Below, in pieces: positions 1 through 7,206 of a stretch of 64,000 nt of DNA. The notes beneath the pieces were generated by a model, which worked only from the letters and a program-made list of their open reading frames with translations, was not told the DNA's origin and made no database searches. Source of the DNA: Dactylosporangium vinaceum. GTDB lineage: Bacteria > Actinomycetota > Actinomycetes > Mycobacteriales > Micromonosporaceae. Location of the stretch: assembly GCF_019904175.1 (NCBI RefSeq), contig NZ_CP061913.1, forward strand, positions 8,742,001 through 8,806,000, written 5' to 3'. The translations under genes and the position numbers were made by a program. Position 1 is the stretch's first letter; each line of letters starts with the position of its first letter.

Positions 1-1743
1 CCGGCGCCTGTCGAACAGTGAGGCCGCCGGGGAGTCGGCGGCGACGGTGACGAGCGCCTCGCGCAGGGCCTGCTCGTAGCGGGCGTCCTGCGTCGACGGG
101 TACGGGCTCTTGGTCCGGGCCACCACCGAGGCCGGCAGCACGTCAGCGGTCGCGGCGCGCAGGAGGCTCTTCTCCCGGCCGTCGAAGGTCTTCAGCGCCC
201 ACGGGGTGTTGTAGACGTACTGCACCAGCCGGTGGTCGCAGAACGGCACCCGGACCTCGAGGCCGTGCGCCATGCTCATCCGGTCCTTGCGGTCGAGCAG
301 GATCTGCACGAAGCGGGTCAGGTGCAGGTACGACATCTCCCGCATCCGCCGGTTGTGCGGGTCGGGGTCATCGCCGTGGTCGACCTCGGCGATCGCGTCG
401 CGGTAGGCGGCCGCGCGATACTCGGGCAGCCGCAGCGACTCGTCGAGCGACGGCTCCAGCGCGCTCGTCACGAGCTGCGCGCCGCCCCGCTGGGCGTTGC
501 GGACGCCCGCGATCTCGCCGAGGGCCAGCCACGGGAACGTCTCGGCCCGGACGATCGCCGGGACGTGGAACCAGGCGTAGCCGCCGAAGACCTCGTCGGC
601 CGCCTCGCCCGACAGCGCCACCGTGGAGTGCTCGCGGACCGCCCGGAACAGCAGGTACAGCGACGTGTAGATGTCACCGCCCAGCGTCGGCTGGTCCATC
701 GCGGCGACCACGGCCGAGCGGCTCAGCGGGTCCATCAGCGTGGCCGAGGACAGCACGATGTCCTCGTGGTCGACGGAAACGTGCTTCACCACGTCGTGGA
801 CGAACGGCGTGTCGGGCTCCGCCCGCATCGGGTCCGGGCGGAAGTGCTCGGCCTGGCCGGTGAAGTCGACGGCGAACGAGCGCAGCGGCCCCTCGCCGCG
901 GCCGGTCAGCGCGGCGTTCGCGAGCGCGGTGATCGCCGAGGAGTCCAGGCCGCCGGAGAGCAGCGAGCACAGCGGCACGTCGGCGATCGTCTGCCGGGCC
1001 ACGATGTCGTCGAGCAGCCCGCGGATCGTGCGCACGGTGGTCTCCCGGTCGTCGCGGTGCTCCGCGTAGGAGGGCCGCCAGTACTGCCGGCGCCGCACGC
1101 CGTCGGCGCTGACCCGCAGGTACGAGCCGGGGACGACCTCGTGCAGGTCACGGTAGAGCGCGTGGCCGGGGGTCTTCACGAACGCCAGCAGCTCGCGCAG
1201 GCCCTCGAGGTCCACGACCGCCTCGGCCTGCGGATGGGCGAAGACGGCCTTGGGCTCCGACGCGAACAGCAGCGACCCGGCCACGCCGGTGTAGTAGTAC
1301 AGCGGCTTGACGCCCATCCGGTCGCGGACCAGCAGCAGGGTCTCGGTGCGGGCGTCCCAGAGGCCGAACGCGTACATGCCGTTGAGGTGCTCGACGAAGT
1401 CCTCGCCCCACTGCAGGTAGGCCCGGAGCACCACCTCGGTGTCGCTCCCGGTCCGGAACTCGTGCCCGTGCCCGCGCAGCTCGGTGCGCAGCTCGCGATA
1501 GTTGTACAGCTCCCCGCTGTACGTGATCGCGGCGTGCTCCACGGTCATCGGCTGGTCGCCGGTGACGAGGTCGATCACGGCCAGCCGGCGGTGGCCGAAC
1601 GCCACCCGCTCGCGGACCCAGAGGCCCTCGGCGTCCGGGCCCCGCAGTGTCATCGTGCCCGTCATGGCCCGCACCGCGGCGGCCTCACGGCGCAGGTCGC
1701 GGCCGTCCGCGCCCAGAGCGACCCACCCGACGACTCCGCACAT
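1..1743 (-). CDS. asnB: Asparagine synthase (glutamine-hydrolysing), C-terminus cut by window edge
   Basis: Converts aspartate to asparagine using glutamine and ATP in the cytosol. The ATG is followed directly by Cys2, the N-terminal nucleophile of class II glutamine amidotransferases (MCGVVGWV). The amidotransferase domain covers about residues 1-210. The synthetase domain follows, with the PP-loop SGGLDSSA near residue 262. 581 codons are visible and the frame is still open at position 1; family members are about 610-650 residues, so little is missing. A GGGGGAAGG ribosome site precedes the start. The gene is divergent from the NCS1 permease. It could instead serve an antibiotic or cell-wall amidation role, as some asnB paralogues do, but nothing nearby supports that. 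Confidence 0.93.
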   Translation of the reverse strand, partial: MCGVVGWVALGADGRDLRREAAAVRAMTGTMTLRGPDAEGLWVRERVAFGHRRLAVIDLVTGDQPMTVEHAAITYSGELYNYRELRTELRGHGHEFRTGSDTEVVLRAYLQWGEDFVEHLNGMYAFGLWDARTETLLLVRDRMGVKPLYYYTGVAGSLLFASEPKAVFAHPQAEAVVDLEGLRELLAFVKTPGHALYRDLHEVVPGSYLRVSADGVRRRQYWRPSYAEHRDDRETTVRTIRGLLDDIVARQTIADVPLCSLLSGGLDSSAITALANAALTGRGEGPLRSFAVDFTGQAEHFRPDPMRAEPDTPFVHDVVKHVSVDHEDIVLSSATLMDPLSRSAVVAAMDQPTLGGDIYTSLYLLFRAVREHSTVALSGEAADEVFGGYAWFHVPAIVRAETFPWLALGEIAGVRNAQRGGAQLVTSALEPSLDESLRLPEYRAAAYRDAIAEVDHGDDPDPHNRRMREMSYLHLTRFVQILLDRKDRMSMAHGLEVRVPFCDHRLVQYVYNTPWALKTFDGREKSLLRAATADVLPASVVARTKSPYPSTQDARYEQALREALVTVAADSPAASLFDRRR

Positions 1744-1779
1744 CGCAAACACCTTCCCCCGAGAGGCGGCTGTAACCGT

Positions 1780-1797
1780 CCTGAAACATAGTTCAGG
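1780..1797. promoter_or_regulatory. Inverted repeat between asnB and the permease
   Basis: CCTGAA and TTCAGG form perfect 6-bp arms around a 6-nt spacer in the 85-bp divergent intergenic region. It could be an operator shared by both genes. No matching regulator is identified. Confidence 0.35.
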
Positions 1798-1828
1798 CTT
1801 TTACGAATGTCGATGGTGAGAGGAAACT

Positions 1829-3250
1829 GTGGCGGTGACCGAAATCGTCAGCGAGATCAATGACGACTACTCGACGAGCCGCGACGGTGTGGTGCCGCTG
1901 TCGCAACGCAGGTCGCTCTACCACTTCACCGCACTATGGGTGACGATGGCGGCCGGCATCACCTACCTGTTCCTCGGATTCTCCTATCACGACGCGGGCC
2001 TGTCGCTCGGCCGGGCCGTGCTGGCCGGCGTCCTCGGCGCGATCTGCTACCTGGCTTACGCATTGCCCGCCGCCTATCTCGGATCGAGCACCGGGCAGAC
2101 CCACGCGCTGCTGACCCGCTCGATCTTCGGCAAGCTCGGGTCCGGTCTCATGTCGGTCGTGCTGATCCTCATCGCCGCCGGCTGGACCGCGTTCGCGTTC
2201 AATGTCCTGGCCAATCTCTACGACGGGCTGTTCGGCTGGGGACACATCGTGGCGATCACGGTCGTGCTCGCCCTCGTCGGGATCGTGAACAACCTCTTCG
2301 GCTTCACCGGCATCACCGCATTCGCGCGGTATCTGGTCGCCCCGCTGATGATCATCTGGATCGGGTACCTCGTGATCAAAGGCGTCACCGACGTGCCGGC
2401 GGCGGCATGGAGCTTCCCGGGCGGCTCCGATCAGCTGTCCCTGCTGGCCGGCGTCGGTCTCGCGATCGGCTCGGTGATGTGGGGCAACGAGCCGGACACC
2501 TGGCGATACGGCCGTCCGCGGTTCTCGTGGCCGCTGCTGCCGTACACCATCGCGCTCTTCGTGGGTCTGGTCCTGTTCGTGGCGGCCGGATGGATGATGG
2601 GCTATCTTTCCAACACCAATGCCCTCGACTTCGGTGGCGCGTTCCGCTCCACCGTCGAATACTCGCTGTTCGGCGCGCTCTGGCTGGGCGCCATCCTGGC
2701 CACGGCGCTGCAGGTCGCGATCAACGACGGCAACTACTACGAAATGATCAACGCCGGGCAGAACCTGGCCGGCCACGCGCGCGGCTGGAAGCGCTGGTAC
2801 ACGTGCCTGGTCATGGCCGCCCTGACCGCGCTGTTCGCGTGGTGGTTCCCGCACCTGGAGGAGGACTTCTTCACCGTCGCGGGCTGGTCGGCGATCGCCC
2901 TGCCGAGCGCGACGGTCGTCATGTGCGTCGACCAGTTCGTCCTGCCGCGGGTGACGGGCGTGCGCCGCAACGTCGGGCGCATCCCGACCTGGCGCGCGGC
3001 CGGCTTCGCCAACTGGCCGGCGATCGTGTCCGTCATCGTCGCCATGCTGTTCGGCGCGTGGGGTCTGCAGCTCCTGCCGGGCCAGACGTCGGCGCCGGAC
3101 CTGGGCCTGGTGCCGGTCGAGGCGTGGCTGCTGGCCGGGCTGCTGTACCTCGGCCTGGGTGCGCTGGCCACCGCCACGTCGGCCCGCGCCGAGCTGCTCG
3201 GCATTCCGCACACAGCAGGCGATCCCGTCCAAGAGGAGACACCGCGATGA
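1829..3250 (+). CDS. NCS1-family nucleobase/pyrimidine permease (CytX/CodB-like)
   Basis: Integral membrane transporter of 473 residues with about 12 hydrophobic segments. The layout is that of the nucleobase:cation symporter-1 family, which imports cytosine, purines, or the thiamine pyrimidine HMP. The GTG start is chosen because GAGAGGA lies 6 nt upstream. The stop overlaps the ATG of the next gene (ATGA), so the two are translationally coupled. The downstream partner is TenA-like, and TenA-linked NCS1 permeases (CytX group) are thought to carry HMP or related thiamine fragments; that substrate is inferred from context. No TPP riboswitch is visible upstream. Confidence 0.85.
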   Translation: MAVTEIVSEINDDYSTSRDGVVPLSQRRSLYHFTALWVTMAAGITYLFLGFSYHDAGLSLGRAVLAGVLGAICYLAYALPAAYLGSSTGQTHALLTRSIFGKLGSGLMSVVLILIAAGWTAFAFNVLANLYDGLFGWGHIVAITVVLALVGIVNNLFGFTGITAFARYLVAPLMIIWIGYLVIKGVTDVPAAAWSFPGGSDQLSLLAGVGLAIGSVMWGNEPDTWRYGRPRFSWPLLPYTIALFVGLVLFVAAGWMMGYLSNTNALDFGGAFRSTVEYSLFGALWLGAILATALQVAINDGNYYEMINAGQNLAGHARGWKRWYTCLVMAALTALFAWWFPHLEEDFFTVAGWSAIALPSATVVMCVDQFVLPRVTGVRRNVGRIPTWRAAGFANWPAIVSVIVAMLFGAWGLQLLPGQTSAPDLGLVPVEAWLLAGLLYLGLGALATATSARAELLGIPHTAGDPVQEETPR

Positions 3251-3906
3251 CAAGCGCCGCCGGCGACCTGCTGGAGCACGCCCGCACCGAGCTCGCCCCG
3301 GGCGAGGAGCACAACCGCCTGGTCCCCGCCATCGACGCGGGCACCGCGCCCCTGGCGGCGATCGGCGCGTTCGCCGTCGAGGAGCTGGCGCTGGTGCCGA
3401 GCGACCGCCGCTCGTTCCTGGCGCTGGCCGCGGCCGCCGCCGAGCCGGCCACCGCGGACTTCTTCGCGGATCTGGGCAAGGGCGAGAACATCGTCCTGGG
3501 TACCCTGCCGGCGCTGGCCGAGGCCGGAGGATTCGATGCGGCAGCCCGGCGGTCGTACCGGCGGCTCGCCGGGTGCCAGGCGTACCCGTCCTACCTGGCC
3601 TGGCTCGCCCTCAACGCCGATCCGGCCGCGGTGGTGCTCGCGGTGACGGCCAACTTCGCGGCCTGGGGCGGCTACTGCGCCACCCTGGCCCAGGCGCTGC
3701 GCCGCGAATACGGGCTGCCGGACGGGGCCTGCGGCTTCGTCGACTTCTTCGCGACGCCCGCCCCCGACCTGGAGCGGCTGGCCGAGCAGGCGATCCAGCA
3801 GGCCCTCGACGGCGGCAAGGCCCTGGACGCGGGCCTCGAATACGGCCGGATGCTGCAGGAGTACGAGCTGATGTTCTGGAACACCCTGGCCGACGCGCAC
3901 CTCTGA
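3247..3906 (+). CDS. TenA/THI-4-like protein (thiaminase II fold)
   Basis: 219-residue all-alpha protein of the length expected for TenA, which salvages thiamine pyrimidine breakdown products. The C-terminal EYELMFWNTL resembles the conserved acidic end of TenA. The usual active-site Cys context of Bacillus TenA is not evident; the candidate is GYCATL near residue 140. The start ATG overlaps the permease stop by 4 nt. Together the pair suggests import and processing of a pyrimidine or thiamine fragment. Substrate and activity are not proven from sequence; a non-catalytic heme-oxygenase-fold protein is the alternative. Confidence 0.6.
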   Translation: MTSAAGDLLEHARTELAPGEEHNRLVPAIDAGTAPLAAIGAFAVEELALVPSDRRSFLALAAAAAEPATADFFADLGKGENIVLGTLPALAEAGGFDAAARRSYRRLAGCQAYPSYLAWLALNADPAAVVLAVTANFAAWGGYCATLAQALRREYGLPDGACGFVDFFATPAPDLERLAEQAIQQALDGGKALDAGLEYGRMLQEYELMFWNTLADAHL

Positions 3907-3910
3907 CGCG

Positions 3911-4453
3911 TCACTTCCCGTACAGCGGGTGCGGGCTCACCTTCACCAGCGGCGCCGGCCCGCCGAACCACGGCGCCGCACGCACGGCCCGCATGGCGGC
4001 CCGCCGGCGGGGCGTGTCCATGCGGTCGATGAACAGCACGCCGTCCAGGTGGTCGGTCTCGTGCTGCAGGCAGCGGGCCAGCTCGCCGGAGCCGACCACC
4101 TGGACGGGGTCGCCGCGGTCGGAGTGGCCCCGGGCGACGACGTGCTGCCGGCGGACGGTGTCGAAGTACAGGCCCGGCATGGACAGGCAGCCCTCGGGGC
4201 CGTCCTGCTCCTCGTCGTCGGGAAACTCCAGGACGGGGTTCACCAGGTGCCCGTGGACCCCGTCGACGTGGAACACGAACACCCGCTGCCCGACGCCGAT
4301 CTGCACCGCGGCCAGGCCCGAGCCGCGCTCCGACTCCAGCGTGTCGAACAGGTCGCGGACCAGGCGGCGCAGCTCGGCGTCGAACGTCGTGACCGGGTCG
4401 GCCGGGGTGGTCAGCACGGGATCACCGAACGTACGGACCGGAACGACACTCAT
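3911..4453 (-). CDS. def: Peptide deformylase
   Basis: Removes the N-formyl group from nascent proteins using a metal ion. 180 residues with all three family motifs: GSGLAAVQIG (44-53, Val where most enzymes have Pro), EGCLSMPG with metal ligand Cys89, and HETDH (131-135) with two His ligands and catalytic Glu132. The ATG at 4453 is 48 bp from the divergent GTG of an ArsR-like regulator, and the space between holds a strong palindrome. Regulated deformylase copies are often secondary or resistance isoforms, so this may be an inducible extra enzyme rather than the housekeeping one. It ends 5 nt from the convergent TenA-like gene. Confidence 0.92.
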   Translation of the reverse strand: MSVVPVRTFGDPVLTTPADPVTTFDAELRRLVRDLFDTLESERGSGLAAVQIGVGQRVFVFHVDGVHGHLVNPVLEFPDDEEQDGPEGCLSMPGLYFDTVRRQHVVARGHSDRGDPVQVVGSGELARCLQHETDHLDGVLFIDRMDTPRRRAAMRAVRAAPWFGGPAPLVKVSPHPLYGK

Positions 4454-4460
4454 GCCGAGG

Positions 4461-4488
4461 CTCCTTTGCAAAGCGGCTTGCAAAGGAG
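4461..4488. promoter_or_regulatory. Divergent operator, 11-bp perfect inverted repeat containing CTTTGCAAAG
   Basis: Arms 4461-4471 and 4478-4488 are perfectly complementary around a 6-nt spacer. The left half contains the 10-bp palindrome CTTTGCAAAG (4464-4473) and the right half a near copy. The site lies between the deformylase and regulator starts. A further exact copy lies inside the regulator gene at 4731-4740. Likely bound by the adjacent regulator. Confidence 0.7.
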
Positions 4489-4501
4489 CATAGTTGGCAC
4501 C

Positions 4502-4978
4502 GTGACGCAGATTCAAGGCGCGCTCGACCATCCGGTGCGCGCCGCGCTCGTCGGCCTGCTGCGCGAGCGGGGCACGGTGACGTCGACCGAGGCGGCCCGG
4601 GCGCTCGGGGGCAGCTCCGGGCTGCACTCGTTCCACCTCCGGCAGCTGGCCCGGTTCGGCGTGGTCGAGGAGGTGGCGGCCGGCGGGCGGGCGAAGCCGT
4701 GGCGGCTCGTGGCGGTACCGTCGACCGATGCTTTGCAAAGCTCGTTGAACCGGGGGCTCGAGGACGAGAGCTATCAGCACTGGCTGGCGGTGCGGGACCG
4801 GGCCCCCGAGCACTGGCGGCGGGATCAGGCGTTCAGCGAGGTGGTGTACCTGACGCCGCAGGAGCTGACCGAGCTCGGCAACGCCGTCCGGGCGCTCGTC
4901 GCGGGTTACAGCGGGCGCTCCGGGCCGGGGCGCGGGGCGGTCGCGGCCGTGGCCCGGTTCTTCCCGCTGATCGACTAG
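4502..4978 (+). CDS. ArsR-like winged-helix transcriptional regulator
   Basis: 158 residues. The N-terminal 65 form an ArsR-type helix-turn-helix, with DHPVRAALVGLL followed by the recognition helix HSFHLRQLARFGVV. The C-terminal half is of unknown ligand specificity. The GTG is the first in-frame start after the operator. It resembles the regulator at 53492 (shared SFHLRQLAR motif and layout), so the two are probably paralogues. Expected to repress itself and the divergent deformylase through CTTTGCAAAG sites, one of which (4731-4740) lies within its own coding sequence. The stop overlaps that of the convergent GGDEF gene in CTAG. Confidence 0.8.
   Translation: MTQIQGALDHPVRAALVGLLRERGTVTSTEAARALGGSSGLHSFHLRQLARFGVVEEVAAGGRAKPWRLVAVPSTDALQSSLNRGLEDESYQHWLAVRDRAPEHWRRDQAFSEVVYLTPQELTELGNAVRALVAGYSGRSGPGRGAVAAVARFFPLID
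4731..4740. promoter_or_regulatory. Intragenic copy of the CTTTGCAAAG operator
   Basis: Exact repeat of the 10-bp palindrome found in the divergent promoter, about 260 bp away inside the regulator gene. It could be an auxiliary operator for looping or a roadblock. Confidence 0.45.
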
Positions 4979-7068
4979 AGGCCGCTCGTGCCGGCCGGTG
5001 TCGACAGCTTCTGGTGTACCGCGAGCAGGCGCCCGACCGCGCCCTGCTCATGGAGGGTCAGGAAGGCGTCGACCGCGTCGGGGTCGAACTGTGAACCCCG
5101 GCCCCGCAGCAGCTCGTCGCGGGCCCGGGCCTCGTCGATCGCGGCCTGGTAGGGGCGGTCGCAGCGCATCGCCGCCCACGAGTCGCACACCGCGATCAGG
5201 CGGGCCTCCGGGCGGATCGTGAGGCCGCGCAGGCCGTCCGGGTAGCCGCCGCCGTCGAAGCGTTCGTGGTGCTGGCGGATGATGTCGGCCACGGCGTCAA
5301 GCTCCGGCACGATCCGGGCCATCCGCGCCCCGAACTGGGGGTGCCGGCGCAGCAGCGCCCACTCCTCCTCGGTCAGCGGCTCGGCCTTGAGCAGGATCTC
5401 CCGCGGAATGACGACCTTGCCGACGTCGTGGAACCGGCCGGCCAGCCCGGCCCGCATGGTCACCGACTCGGAGCAGTCCATGTAGACGGCCATCGCGGTG
5501 GCCCAGCGGGCGATCGCCGCGCTGTGCTCCAGGTCCGACAGCCAGGCGTCGACCTCGTCGGCGGCCCGCTGGAGATATTCGAGGTGCACTGACTGGCCGA
5601 TGAGCGCCGGGACGTCGGGCGCCGGTGCCGGCATCGGACACGCCCCGATGACGACCCGGTCGCGGCCCTGCATCTTGGCGCTGTAGAGCGCGCGGTCGGC
5701 CACCACCACCAGCTCCGTGTGCGTGGCGCTGTGGGCCGGGTAGCTCGCGGTACCGATGGAGACCGTGACCTTGATGTGGTTCTGTGCATCGAGCGTCACC
5801 GGCTTGTCGGCGACGCTGCGGCGCAGGGCCTCGGCCATGGGGGCGAGGGCGTCCGGCTCGACGCCCGGGACGAGCACCGCGAACTCCTCGCCGCCGTAGC
5901 GGGCCACGACATCGCCGGGGCGGGCGGCGCGGCGCAGGCGGCCGGCGATCTCGACGAGGGCGCGGTCGCCGGCCGGGTGGCCGAAGCGGTCGTTCACCGA
6001 CTTGAAGTGGTCGACGTCGACGATGAACAGGGCGGTCGAGCCGCCGCGGCGGCCGGCCAGGGCGACCTCGGCCGGTAGGCGGCCCTCGATGAACCGGCGG
6101 GTCGACAGGCCGGTGAGCGGGTCGGTCACGGCGAGGCGGCGCTGCTCGATCGCGACGCCGGCCATCCGGCCCAGGGTCAGCAGGAACAGCACGGAGCAGG
6201 CGAGCGCGGCGGCCGGCACATCCTCGGTGACACCGCGCACCGACTGCACCATCAGGGCGGCCGGGGCGAGCACGGCCGCGGCGGCCAGCAGGACGAACCG
6301 GAACGGCCGGGACTCGTCACGCGGCGCCGGCGCCGGGTCGGCCAGCCCGGTCATGCCCGGGCTCAGCGCGGCGAGCCCGAGGGACAGGTTGGCGGTGAGC
6401 CAGATGGCGTCGAGGAAGTTGCCGGCCTCGTAGCTGCCGTGCAGCTGCTGGTAGCTGTAGATCGTGTCGGCCGCGGCGATCCCGAGCAGGTTGCCGACCA
6501 GCAGCACGAACGAGGCCGAGCGGGCGCCGGAGCCGATCAGCAGCCGGACGGTGACCGCGAGGAGGGCCAGGTCCATCACCGGGTAACCGATCTCGGCGCA
6601 CAGGGCGAGCGCGCTGTCGCCGCGGTCGGCGGTCGGGTGGATCAGGAACATCCACGACAGCAGGGCGGCGGCGACGGCGAAGATGAGCCCGTCGAGCAGG
6701 CCGATCACGCTGCGCGGCTCGCGGCGGCGGATGAGCAGCACCAGCGCGGCCAGCAGCAGCGGATAGTGCGACAGGTACAGCAGGTCGGCGATCGACGGGA
6801 ACCGCGCGATGCCCAGCACGTAGTGCGCGATGTAGAAGGCCGCGTCGGCGCTCGCGTAGACGAGCTGGCTCAGGCCCAGCAGGACCCACGGCCCGCGGAC
6901 CCGCGGCCGGTTGCGGGTGGTGCCCCACCAGACGGCGATCGCGGCCGAGGTGCTGACGGCAAGGTACACGCCGACCCGCCAGTAGAGACCGGCTCCGCTC
7001 TCCGGGAGCAGAAAGTAGGTGGTAATGCCGAGAAAGCCGGTCAGCGCGTAGGCGAGACCAACAGTCAT
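4975..7068 (-). CDS. Membrane-bound GGDEF/HD-GYP protein (c-di-GMP cyclase plus phosphodiesterase)
   Basis: 697 residues. About eight hydrophobic segments (1-300) form a membrane sensor. The GGDEF domain has an intact GGEEF signature preceded by an RPGD I-site, so synthesis of c-di-GMP with product inhibition is expected. The C-terminal HD-GYP domain carries HDVGK and a GYP motif (HHERFDGGGYPDG), which in this family hydrolyses c-di-GMP. ATG at 7068 is chosen for the AGGAG 8 nt upstream; an in-frame extension upstream lacks one. Both catalytic signatures look intact, so the protein could be bifunctional. It ends tail-to-tail with the ArsR-like gene. Confidence 0.92.
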   Translation of the reverse strand: MTVGLAYALTGFLGITTYFLLPESGAGLYWRVGVYLAVSTSAAIAVWWGTTRNRPRVRGPWVLLGLSQLVYASADAAFYIAHYVLGIARFPSIADLLYLSHYPLLLAALVLLIRRREPRSVIGLLDGLIFAVAAALLSWMFLIHPTADRGDSALALCAEIGYPVMDLALLAVTVRLLIGSGARSASFVLLVGNLLGIAAADTIYSYQQLHGSYEAGNFLDAIWLTANLSLGLAALSPGMTGLADPAPAPRDESRPFRFVLLAAAAVLAPAALMVQSVRGVTEDVPAAALACSVLFLLTLGRMAGVAIEQRRLAVTDPLTGLSTRRFIEGRLPAEVALAGRRGGSTALFIVDVDHFKSVNDRFGHPAGDRALVEIAGRLRRAARPGDVVARYGGEEFAVLVPGVEPDALAPMAEALRRSVADKPVTLDAQNHIKVTVSIGTASYPAHSATHTELVVVADRALYSAKMQGRDRVVIGACPMPAPAPDVPALIGQSVHLEYLQRAADEVDAWLSDLEHSAAIARWATAMAVYMDCSESVTMRAGLAGRFHDVGKVVIPREILLKAEPLTEEEWALLRRHPQFGARMARIVPELDAVADIIRQHHERFDGGGYPDGLRGLTIRPEARLIAVCDSWAAMRCDRPYQAAIDEARARDELLRGRGSQFDPDAVDAFLTLHEQGAVGRLLAVHQKLSTPAGTSGL

Positions 7069-7206
7069 ATAGGCGCTCCTCGATGCACTGCCGTTTTCGG
7101 CGGTGTGCCGCTGACACCGTAGACCATTGGCCATACCTCGCGCATACTGCGGTTGGCGTTGTTGGCGCTTCGCCGGATTTCTGATGCTTGCGCGGGGTTT
7201 TCCGGA

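Noticed and set aside
232..1791. 519-codon plus-strand open frame
   Set aside because: Antisense of asparagine synthase. The minus frame has all family motifs.
1744..1828. TPP riboswitch before the permease/TenA pair
   Set aside because: The conserved thi-box blocks are absent in this 85-bp gap.
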